From Rubrobacter sp. (GTDB taxonomy: Bacteria; Actinomycetota; Rubrobacteria; Rubrobacterales; Rubrobacteraceae): a stretch of DNA of 6,159 nt. A model generated the notes under the pieces. The model made no database searches. It saw only the letters and a list, made by a program, of their open reading frames with translations, and had not been told where the DNA came from. Location: contig JAFAPF010000492.1 in the NCBI GenBank assembly GCA_019247245.1, positions 1 through 6,159 on the forward strand, written 5' to 3'. Each line of letters starts with the position of its first letter. Positions within the stretch are counted from its first letter, which is position 1. The translations under genes and the position numbers were made by a program. This document shows positions 1 to 4,906 of the stretch, one piece after another.

Positions 1-382
1 GCTGGTAGCGCCGGATGGCGGCTTTGAGCGTGCCCAGGCCTAAAGTTGCGCACTTGGGGCGGCTAGACACGATCTGGCGTCCTAGTTGGTCAATCATCTC
101 GTTATAGTCGAGCGTTAGAACCTCATGCATAGTGAGTTTGCCCTCGACGACGTGCTCGAGCAACATACTCGACGCTGCCATGCTGATCGTACAGCCTTCT
201 CCCTCATAAGAGACATCGGCTATGTGCTCACGATCCTCTGCACCCTTCAGATAGACTGTCACCACGTCGCCACAGCCCGGATTGCCCCCAGGCATCTCTA
301 CATCCGCATCCTCGAGCACCCCCCGGTGTCGGGGCCTCTGATAATGGTCCATGAGTATCTGTATCTGCAGCTGCCGGTCCAC
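1..382 (-). CDS. IscU/SufU (NifU-like) Fe-S cluster scaffold protein, 3' end cut by window
   Basis: Cytosolic scaffold that receives sulfur from a cysteine desulfurase and assembles Fe-S clusters. On the minus strand 127 codons are visible from a GTG at 382 and run off the left edge. Family hallmarks are seen: HYQRPRHRG (13-21), GGNPGCGD (32-39; Cys37 and Asp39), GEGCTIS (61-67; Cys64) and RPKCATLG (108-115; Cys111). These supply the three cysteines and the aspartate that bind the metal. The start is set by an in-frame TAG at 388-386 and by GAGAGG at 394-389, six bases before the GTG. The Cys2-Cys3 spacing of 47 residues is close to IscU and lacks the roughly 20-residue insertion of classical SufU, yet the RxKCATL context is SufU-like. 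SufU may therefore not be the exact label. The true C-terminus is not visible. The gene diverges from ychF. Confidence 0.93.
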   Translation of the reverse strand, partial: MDRQLQIQILMDHYQRPRHRGVLEDADVEMPGGNPGCGDVVTVYLKGAEDREHIADVSYEGEGCTISMAASSMLLEHVVEGKLTMHEVLTLDYNEMIDQLGRQIVSSRPKCATLGLGTLKAAIRRYQ

Positions 383-597
383 ACTCTACCTCTCTGTAAG
401 AGTTCTGATGGCGTCGTCCCACTTGGCACGACTAACGTCATAGCCGCGCCCCTTATCGTAGCTTTCTACTCTTTTTGATAGAGTACGTTGATCCATACGT
501 TGATTGATTTTATCTTACCTATTCACGTTCGCTGCAGAGACCACGTTAGCCTCACTAAAGAAAGACGAAAATAATTTCAGTTTAATACAATAGCAGT
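383..597. promoter_or_regulatory. Divergent intergenic region between the Fe-S scaffold gene and ychF
   Basis: These 215 bp hold no credible gene. On the plus strand TTGATC (488-493) and TATCTT (511-516) lie 17 bp apart and could form a promoter reading toward ychF. TACAAT (586-591) lies six bases before the ychF ATG and could be the -10 of a leaderless transcript, although its -35 region is poor. A 9-bp direct repeat TACGTTGAT occurs at 484-492 and 496-504, over the first -35 box. A small inverted repeat, TACTC (467-471) with GAGTA (481-485), lies beside it. I found no convincing minus-strand promoter for the scaffold gene. Confidence 0.45.
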
Positions 598-600
598 ATG
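586..600 (+). promoter_or_regulatory. Possible leaderless -10 element of ychF
   Basis: TACAAT (586-591) matches TATAAT at five of six positions and is followed by six bases and then the ATG at 598. This would place transcription start at or within a base of the A of the start codon. No Shine-Dalgarno-like sequence precedes the ATG. No good -35 is seen at the expected 563-568. Leaderless mRNAs are common in actinobacteria. The assignment is inference from spacing alone. Confidence 0.4.
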
Positions 601-1680
601 AAGGTAGGGATAGTCGGCTTGCCAAACGTTGGTAAATCCACGGTCTTTAACAGCCTTACGCAGGTGGGGGCCGAGGCCCAGAACTATCCGTTCACCACCA
701 TAGATCCGAATCTCGGGGTGGTGTCGGTACCGGACGGGCGGTTGGATGCCTTAGCGGAGGCTATACATAGCAAGCTGGTGGTTTCTGCGACCGTAGATTT
801 CGTGGATATCGCGGGGCTCGTGCGGGGGGCAAGTAAGGGCGAGGGGTTGGGCAACCAGTTTCTAGGCAACATCCGTGAGTGTGAGGCTATCGCACACGTC
901 GTTCGGTGCTTCGAGGACGAGAACGTGGCGCACATACATGGTGGAGTGGATCCTGCAGGTGACATCGAAATCATAAACACTGAGCTCTTGCTCGCGGATC
1001 TGGCGACCGTCGAAAAACGTCTCGAACGTGTGGGCAGAGCTGCCAAGAGCGGTAGCGCTGGGCTACGATGGGAGGCCGAGGAGCTCGAGAAACTCATACG
1101 CCATCTCTCGAACGGCAAACCGGCTCGGACGTATCCTTCCTCGGAACCTCTAGCTGAGGTTCTTAGGATCTTGATCACGGCAAAGCCCACCATCTACGTT
1201 GCAAACATGGGCGAGGAATCGATCCCCGAGGGGAACCGCTACAGCGCCGAGATCGAGAAGCTGGCTACACTCGAGGGAGCCGAATCTGTCAAACTCTGGG
1301 CAAAGCTCGAATCGGAGATCGCGGAGCTGCCCAGGGACGAGGCGCGAGAGTATCTGGCGATGCTTGGGGCGGAGTCCACAGGCTTCGATGAGTTTATTAA
1401 GGCGTCGTACAGTTTTCTGGGGCTCATTACGTTCTTCACCACCAATGAGAAAGAGAGCCGAGCATGGACTGTAAAGAAAGGCTCGACAGCTCCGCAGGCG
1501 GCCGGAAAGATCCACTCGGATATGGAGCGCGGCTTTATAGCGGCAGAGGTGGGTAGCTGGGAGGACATTGTTGCTGCCGGCTCCTGGGTGAGGGCTCGCG
1601 AGACCGCCAGAGTTCGCCTCGAAGGCCGGGATTACATACTCAAGGATGGGGACGTTATGATCGTACGCTTCAACGTCTGA
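598..1680 (+). CDS. ychF: Redox-regulated ATPase YchF (Obg-family P-loop protein)
   Basis: A universally conserved TRAFAC-class P-loop protein that prefers ATP, associates with ribosomes and is linked to stress responses. The 360 residues match the usual length of about 363. The N-terminus carries the Walker A/G1 loop GLPNVGKST (7-15). The G3 motif DIAG (70-73) leads into the conserved LVRGASKGEGLGNQFL (74-89). NMGE (203-206) is the NxxE-type G4 motif that explains the ATP rather than GTP preference. A helical insert spans about 130-260. The C-terminal TGS-like domain begins near FFTTNEKESRAW (279-290) and includes KGSTAPQAAGKIHSDMERGF (294-313). The start is the family-typical MKVGIVG, with no Shine-Dalgarno. 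Transcription probably continues into the selenoprotein gene 13 bases downstream. The gene ends in TGA, showing UGA is a normal stop here. Confidence 0.98.
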   Translation: MKVGIVGLPNVGKSTVFNSLTQVGAEAQNYPFTTIDPNLGVVSVPDGRLDALAEAIHSKLVVSATVDFVDIAGLVRGASKGEGLGNQFLGNIRECEAIAHVVRCFEDENVAHIHGGVDPAGDIEIINTELLLADLATVEKRLERVGRAAKSGSAGLRWEAEELEKLIRHLSNGKPARTYPSSEPLAEVLRILITAKPTIYVANMGEESIPEGNRYSAEIEKLATLEGAESVKLWAKLESEIAELPRDEAREYLAMLGAESTGFDEFIKASYSFLGLITFFTTNEKESRAWTVKKGSTAPQAAGKIHSDMERGFIAAEVGSWEDIVAAGSWVRARETARVRLEGRDYILKDGDVMIVRFNV

Positions 1681-1693
1681 TCCTCAGGCTCGC

Positions 1694-2344
1694 TTGACCA
1701 AGATCCCTTTTGTTTATCCCAAGAAGGCGCTATGTGAGAGCAGCCTCTCGCTCGTCACCACCGGTGGCGTTCACCTGCCGGAAGACGTGCGCTTCGACAT
1801 AGACGATCTATGCGGTGATTGTTCCTACCGCGAGATCCCCAATAGTGCCGATGTCCTCACCTGGACACACGCTTACTATGCTCCAGATCGCGGCGGTACC
1901 GACCTCGACGCTGTCTTCCCCCTATGGACTCTTAGGCAGCTCGAAGCCGAAGGGGTCTTGGGAGAGTTGAACCGTAGGCACTTCTCCTTCATGGGTGCCA
2001 TACACGACCCTGCTCCGCTCGTCGGGAGAACTGCCCCCGAGGTCGCACAGAAGCTCATAGACGATAGGGTAGACGTTGTGCTGCTCACTCCTTCGTGACC
2101 CTTGTGCCACCGGTCCGTGGGACTGGTAAGCATAGCCATCGAGGAGAAAGGCATCCCGACGGTTACGCTCGCGATGGAGAGAAGCGTTGCGGCGCCGCGG
2201 GTTGCCTTTGTTCCGTTCCCATATAACTTCCCGATGGGGAAGCCTGAGGACAGACAGAGACACCGGCAGGTTGCGCTCGCTGCGCTCGAACTGCTTTATG
2301 ACCTTCACGAGCCCGGCGAGATCGAGTTGCCGTTCTGCTGGTAG
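1694..2344 (+). CDS. Selenoprotein B-like protein of the glycine/betaine/sarcosine/D-proline reductase family, with in-frame TGA (Sec) at codon 135
   Basis: The frame runs from a TTG at 1694 to TAG at 2342-2344, with one internal TGA at 2096-2098. Reading that TGA as selenocysteine gives one 216-residue protein. The N-terminus (VTTGGVHLPEDVRFD, about 21-35), the middle motif HFSFMGAIHDP (95-105) and VDVVLLTPS (126-134) run into U135-P-L-C138-H-R-S141. This is the U-x-x-C-x-x-S redox motif of this family (GrdB and PrdB in clostridia, shorter relatives elsewhere). Similarity continues after the TGA (SVGLVSIAIEEKGIPTVTLA, then FPMGKPEDRQRH), which argues against a random stop. TTG is the only start codon available after the upstream in-frame stop; AGG at 1686-1688 is a weak ribosome binding site. 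The gene lies 13 bases after ychF, so it is probably co-transcribed. The substrate is unknown; no other reductase subunit or sel gene lies in the window. The alternative is a nonsense-mutated pseudogene. Confidence 0.85.
2096..2135 (+). promoter_or_regulatory. Candidate bacterial SECIS element (UGA plus downstream stem-loop)
   Basis: After the TGA (2096-2098), ACCGGTCC (2109-2116) pairs with GGACTGGT (2120-2127), giving an 8-bp stem with one G-U pair and a GUG apical loop (2117-2119). Below a small internal loop, 2102-2106 can pair with 2131-2135, closing the base near the UGA. The apical loop begins 18 nt after the UGA, within the distance range known for bacterial SECIS, and it starts with G then U as in the E. 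coli SelB-binding loop. The bulged U of the E. coli fdhF element is not seen. The structure was worked out by hand and not folded by software. Confidence 0.6.
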
Positions 2345-2360
2345 CAGAGTGAGCATTAAC

Positions 2361-2388
2361 TTTCCAGGAGAGACCTAGACGGTATAAT
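2361..2388 (+). promoter_or_regulatory. Sigma-70-type promoter for the DUF6391-like gene
   Basis: A perfect TATAAT at 2383-2388 has TTTCCA (2361-2366, four of six to TTGACA) 16 bases upstream. Transcription would start near 2395, leaving about 33 nt of leader that includes the strong ribosome binding site AAGGTGAT (2415-2422). This separates the gene from the ychF-selenoprotein unit, although readthrough is possible because no terminator is seen after 2344. Confidence 0.65.
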
Positions 2389-2427
2389 CAAGAGTACATA
2401 AAGTTCTCGTTGCGAAGGTGATGAAAC

Positions 2428-3117
2428 GTGACGTTTTTGTTTTTCCTGTTTGTAGCGCTCTTGTGTGTTCTGTTCCTGTTTATGCTCCCCATCCTGTATT
2501 CGTTGCGAGCAGTAGGGAGCTTGTTTGTGTACCCGAGACAGCTCAAGAACATGTTCGGGAATAGGATCCTCAGGCGTAACCATGCTCTGGAGCATGCCAC
2601 CATCGCGGTGATGATGGAGAAGGAGCCGGGCCGCAAGCTCAACGGCTTTTCGACGGATGAGGGCTTTTTCGTGCAGGGCGCCCGCTCCCTCGGAGAGGTG
2701 GATAGCGCCGCCCGCGAGGCTTTACGCCGTCTTAGAACCGGGGAGAAGAAGCTCGCGGTCCACCGCAACTGCGGCACGACCATTGTCGCGGCGAACCTGC
2801 TCGCTGCCTTTTTCTTTCTCGGCGCTTTAGTCTTCGGGCTGTATCTGGGATGGGATATTTACCTCCTGATGTTAGGCGGCATAGTTCTCTCACTTCTCTT
2901 GCGAGTGCCCCTGAGCCTCTTTTTGCAGCGATTTGTGACAACGAGTGCAAACCTCTCGAACGCCGAGGTCGGTTGGGTGGAGCCTGTTAGGCCACGAGAT
3001 GTGCGTGGCGGCATTCTGGGCTTGCTGCTCGCTGCGTCTTCCGTACGGGTGCGTGTCTTCCATACAGACCCCGATGCCGTCGAGATCTTGCGTGACGACG
3101 GAGCAGTAGTTAAATAA
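2428..3117 (+). CDS. Putative membrane protein, DUF6391-like
   Basis: 229 residues, function unknown. An N-terminal hydrophobic helix (about 2-25) is followed by a soluble segment with NHALEHATI (51-59), the motif I associate with DUF6391 proteins of cyanobacteria and other bacteria. The spacing of His52, Glu55 and His56 could suit metal binding, but this is inference. HRNCGT (112-117) precedes a hydrophobic hairpin (about 118-170), probably two membrane helices, followed by a basic, likely cytosolic tail. The GTG at 2428 is the first possible start because an in-frame TGA lies at 2422-2424. AAGGTGAT (2415-2422), five bases before it, is a strong Shine-Dalgarno. The gene ends with TAA. It has its own promoter and is followed by a long hairpin. 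The family assignment is from memory and moderate in certainty; the coding call is firm. Confidence 0.85.
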   Translation: MTFLFFLFVALLCVLFLFMLPILYSLRAVGSLFVYPRQLKNMFGNRILRRNHALEHATIAVMMEKEPGRKLNGFSTDEGFFVQGARSLGEVDSAAREALRRLRTGEKKLAVHRNCGTTIVAANLLAAFFFLGALVFGLYLGWDIYLLMLGGIVLSLLLRVPLSLFLQRFVTTSANLSNAEVGWVEPVRPRDVRGGILGLLLAASSVRVRVFHTDPDAVEILRDDGAVVK

Positions 3118-3120
3118 TGG

Positions 3121-3165
3121 TAAGTTACTCTAGATGAGATCTGGGTCTAGTCTAGAGTAACCTTA
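3121..3165. repeat. Near-perfect inverted repeat between convergent genes
   Basis: GTTACTCTAGA (3124-3134) and TCTAGAGTAAC (3151-3161) are perfect 11-bp complements around a 16-nt loop. TAAG (3121-3124) and CTTA (3162-3165) extend the stem to about 14 bp if one base is bulged. The loop holds the palindrome AGATCT and a further TCTAG copy, so alternative pairing is possible. It starts three bases after the stop of the upstream plus-strand gene and faces the minus-strand gene ending at 3285. No U-tract follows on either strand. It may be a bidirectional transcription or RNA 3'-end structure, or a protein-binding site. Confidence 0.6.
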
Positions 3166-3284
3166 GCGCCGCTTGGGTGTAACGGTGCGCTGCAATGCGG
3201 AGAGTTTCTACTGTTGTTAAACCGGGTATCGGCAGCCAGGTCTGTCGTACCCATCGTTAGATAGAGTAGGCTCCAAGAGAACGT

Positions 3285-3614
3285 TTATGATGTAAGTCTG
3301 TTTAATGCTTGGCTTGCTGCGAGGTGGGATATCTCGCTCACTACCCGATCTAATTCCTTAATCGCGGGGTCAGACAGGCTGCAGAGCAGGCTTCGACTAG
3401 GGTACTGTATAGCATCGGGTTGTCTTCTTGCTGCCGGTAGAATGGTCTCATAAGACGCGTCCCAAAGAGCATAGGTTACAAATATTGAGCTGCTCCTGTG
3501 CAGCTCGTCTGTCCGACAGACAAACTGCACAGAGGCTAGTATCGACTTCAAGTACTCTGCATAGGTCTCCTTGGGTGGCTGCCATGGGTTTTTCGACTCC
3601 TCGTAGGTGCTCAT
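3285..3614 (-). CDS. Hypothetical protein, 109 aa
   Basis: I do not recognise this protein. On the minus strand an ATG at 3614-3612 is preceded by AAGGAG (3628-3623) with eight bases between, an excellent ribosome binding site. This selects the 109-residue form over the longer open frame starting at 3728, which has no such signal. The stop is TAA at 3287-3285. The product is soluble, with no signal peptide or membrane segment. The N-terminus is polar and aromatic (YEESKNPWQPPKETYAEYL, 4-22). The middle is hydrophobic and mixed, with Cys33 and Cys78. The C-terminus (about 82-106) looks helical (ELDRVVSEISHLAASQAL, 87-104). It converges with the DUF6391-like gene. I cannot propose a function. 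Confidence 0.7.
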   Translation of the reverse strand: MSTYEESKNPWQPPKETYAEYLKSILASVQFVCRTDELHRSSSIFVTYALWDASYETILPAARRQPDAIQYPSRSLLCSLSDPAIKELDRVVSEISHLAASQALNRLTS

Positions 3615-4002
3615 ACACTGTGCTCCTTTTTCACCAACGATTGTTGCGACGGCGAGGAGATTAATAGCTCGGACCTTGTGCAGAGCTCCACCGCTCCGCA
3701 GGAGCGCAGCTTCAGAACATCGAGCCACACCAGCATATAGATTTGCCCTTCAGGCCAGCAGGCCCAACTGATATCGAAGAGAGCTTAAGAAGACAAGGTC
3801 GGCCGGTGTGGTCTCGAAGACTAGGAAGGATGCCCGTAAACCTCGAGGTCCGTGGCTGGTGCGAGAAGGCGCTATCCGCGGTCGACGACTTGGAGCGATC
3901 GCCAGCGACGCTTCGACGGTAATGTTATGCGGACCATAGCGAAGCAACGCGTTTTCTTCTCCTACACGGTTTCGTTTACAGACACATATAAACCGACGAG
4001 CC
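3615..4002. other. Stretch of about 390 bp without a confident gene
   Basis: Bases 3615-3630 are the leader and ribosome binding site of the minus-strand 109-aa gene. CGCTCC (3692-3697) and GGAGCG (3701-3706) form a 6-bp hairpin with a GCA loop, with no U-tract. TATTAA on the minus strand (about 3664-3659) could be a -10 box, but no good -35 is present. Open frames cross the rest on both strands, but none has a ribosome binding site, recognisable motif or family resemblance. It may be decayed coding sequence or the long leader of the minus-strand gene. Confidence 0.4.
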
Positions 4003-4158
4003 TTAGGGATCCGAGCAATCGCGGCGATAACCGCAGTTGGGGCAGACAAGTTTGCAATGTAGACTGAACATCTCTGTCCCACACAGCTCGCACTCTACGC
4101 CCGAAGGCTCAAAAGCTTCCGAAGCCTGGGCCTCTTCCGTCTTTCCTATCTCTTCCAT
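4003..4158 (-). CDS. Small six-cysteine zinc-ribbon-type protein, 51 aa
   Basis: On the minus strand an ATG at 4158-4156 opens a 51-residue frame ending in TAA at 4005-4003. The first 20 residues are acidic and probably disordered. The remainder is dense in cysteine: C23-E-L-C26, H34-C35, C39-P-N-C42-G-Y, then RRDCSDP to the end with C48. Two CxxC knuckles 13 residues apart fit one zinc ribbon, with Cys35 and Cys48 as extra potential ligands. The tail, with CPNCGY followed by RDCSDP, resembles small conserved bacterial zinc-ribbon proteins of unknown function that I recall; this cannot be verified here. There is no Shine-Dalgarno, but TATACT (4170-4165) lies six bases before the ATG, so the mRNA is probably leaderless. 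Such a short gene is likely to be missed in annotation. It may bind nucleic acid or protein. Confidence 0.72.
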   Translation of the reverse strand: MEEIGKTEEAQASEAFEPSGVECELCGTEMFSLHCKLVCPNCGYRRDCSDP

Positions 4159-4207
4159 ATTGGGAGTATAGGAGCATAGGAGCGTTTTCGGTCCACAAAC
4201 ACGGTCC
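4159..4207 (-). promoter_or_regulatory. Leaderless promoter region of the zinc-ribbon gene
   Basis: On the minus strand TATACT (4170-4165, five of six to TATAAT) is followed by six bases and the ATG. No standard -35 is seen. Two direct copies of GGACCG (4207-4202 and 4194-4189), offset by 13 bp, occupy the -35 and upstream zone and could be recognised by an activator or an alternative sigma factor. CTCCTAT is also repeated just before the -10. Confidence 0.4.
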
Positions 4208-4261
4208 GCATCTTCTCATCTAAACGGCTCAAGGGTAGCGGATCTTGCCTGACTTGGTTGC

Positions 4262-4630
4262 CTAACCACTGCTTTTGGTGAGAGCTTTGAAAGCTTCGGT
4301 GAGAGAGGATTTGAGGCCAGCAAAGGAGAGAATGTTCTGGGCTTGGTGGAGGGAGGTCCCGAGTACGCTGATGAGGACATGGAGGACGCTGAGGTTTTGT
4401 TGGAGTTCGGCGACCCGAACCGGAAGAGCCTGTGCTTGGGTATCGAGGGTAGCGAGATTATTTTCAAGTTCGGCGACCCGGCGGGCGAGCTGGATGACCT
4501 CGTAGGAGAGGTGCGATCGCAGCGCGATGCGGCTATGGCGCATCTTCAGACCAGCCTGGAGCGCAAAGATTGCTGTGACGAGGGCTGCGAGAGCGCTTAC
4601 AAGCACCAGGATGATCAGGAGTATTTCCAT
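4262..4630 (-). CDS. Small membrane-anchored coiled-coil protein, 122 aa
   Basis: On the minus strand an ATG at 4630-4628 is preceded by AAGG (4639-4636) with five bases between. A longer frame exists back to 4741 but would run through the tRNA gene, so this start is preferred. Residues 2-27 form one hydrophobic membrane segment (ILLIILVLVSALAALVTAIF, 3-22). A basic patch (RHSRIALRSH, 31-40) suggests the rest faces the cytoplasm. Residues about 43-88 form a coiled coil in which RVAEL occurs at 51-55 and 72-76, exactly 21 residues or three heptads apart. The last part (about 95-117) is amphipathic and ends TKSSG. The architecture resembles DUF948-type anchored coiled-coil proteins, but I cannot assign a family. 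It diverges from the initiator tRNA gene, so its upstream region overlaps the tRNA promoter. Confidence 0.78.
   Translation of the reverse strand: MEILLIILVLVSALAALVTAIFALQAGLKMRHSRIALRSHLSYEVIQLARRVAELENNLATLDTQAQALPVRVAELQQNLSVLHVLISVLGTSLHQAQNILSFAGLKSSLTEAFKALTKSSG
4404..4480. repeat. Pair of 14-bp direct repeats inside the coiled-coil gene
   Basis: AGTTCGGCGACCCG occurs at 4404-4417 and again at 4467-4480, offset by 63 bp. The offset equals 21 codons, that is three heptads, and each copy encodes RVAEL on the minus strand. This suggests duplication of a coiled-coil unit rather than a separate element. Confidence 0.75.
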
Positions 4631-4663
4631 GCTTACCTTAAAGGTAGCATGGAGGTGGATAGC

Positions 4664-4691
4664 TTTACAAACTGAGACCCAATGATAAACT
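4664..4691 (+). promoter_or_regulatory. Promoter of the initiator tRNA gene
   Basis: TTTACA (4664-4669, five of six to TTGACA) and TAAACT (4686-4691, four of six to TATAAT) are 16 bp apart. Transcription would start near 4698, seven bases before the tRNA 5' end. It lies head to head with the minus-strand coiled-coil gene starting at 4630. Confidence 0.5.
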
Positions 4692-4704
4692 CGCAAGCCA
4701 ACGA

Positions 4705-4778
<74 letters not shown>

Positions 4779-4786
4779 CTTCTACT

Positions 4787-4814
4787 AGAGGTCCAGGTAT
4801 GCTGGGCCTCTTTT
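4787..4814 (+). terminator. Intrinsic terminator of the tRNA-fMet gene
   Basis: GAGGTCCAG (4788-4796) pairs with CTGGGCCTC (4802-4810), nine pairs including one G-U, around the loop GTATG. TTTT follows at 4811-4814, and A4787 can pair with the first T. It lies nine bases after the tRNA, ideal for terminating a single-gene transcript. Confidence 0.85.
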
Positions 4815-4872
4815 GATGTAAAGATTTGTAAGGATTCCGTCATACTTCACTTGCGTACCCTAGTTTTTGGGG

Positions 4873-4906
4873 TTGACGACATCGATTACACAATATATTG
4901 TGTAAT
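4873..4906 (+). promoter_or_regulatory. Promoter overlapping a perfect 22-bp palindromic operator
   Basis: TTGACG (4873-4878) and TATTGT (4896-4901) are 17 bp apart, giving a sigma-70-type promoter with a start near 4908. Bases 4885-4906 form a perfect palindrome without a loop; the half site is ATTACACAATA. It covers the spacer and the -10 box, as expected for a dimeric repressor (for example of the TetR, GntR or MarR type) that blocks RNA polymerase. The regulator is not in the window. The plus-strand target would be the gene at 5061. A matching minus-strand promoter is possible (TTGATC 4918-4913, 17 bp, TATTGT 4895-4890). Confidence 0.65.

Noticed and set aside
125..478. Plus-strand open frame of 117 codons
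   Set aside because: It is antisense to the Fe-S scaffold gene, whose cysteine motifs are unmistakable on the minus strand.
2096..2098. TGA read as tryptophan under an altered genetic code
   Set aside because: ychF and the 237-aa gene both end in TGA at sensible places, and TGG encodes Trp throughout. Only this one TGA lies inside a gene.
2096..2098. TGA as a simple nonsense mutation making a pseudogene
   Set aside because: The position matches the family's selenocysteine site, a hairpin lies at the right distance, and the downstream half is intact with no other lesions. It is kept only as a less likely alternative.
3672..3920. Plus-strand open stretch without an early start codon, with possible starts TTG near 3743 or ATG near 3830
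   Set aside because: It has no ribosome binding site, many rare-looking codons and no family resemblance. It could be decayed coding sequence but cannot be supported.
3750..4082. Minus-strand open frame of 110 codons
   Set aside because: It overlaps the zinc-ribbon gene in another frame, has no ribosome binding site and shows no recognisable motif.
4343..4675. Plus-strand open frame of 110 codons
   Set aside because: It is antisense to the coiled-coil membrane protein, which has a ribosome binding site, a membrane helix and heptad structure, and it runs into the tRNA promoter.
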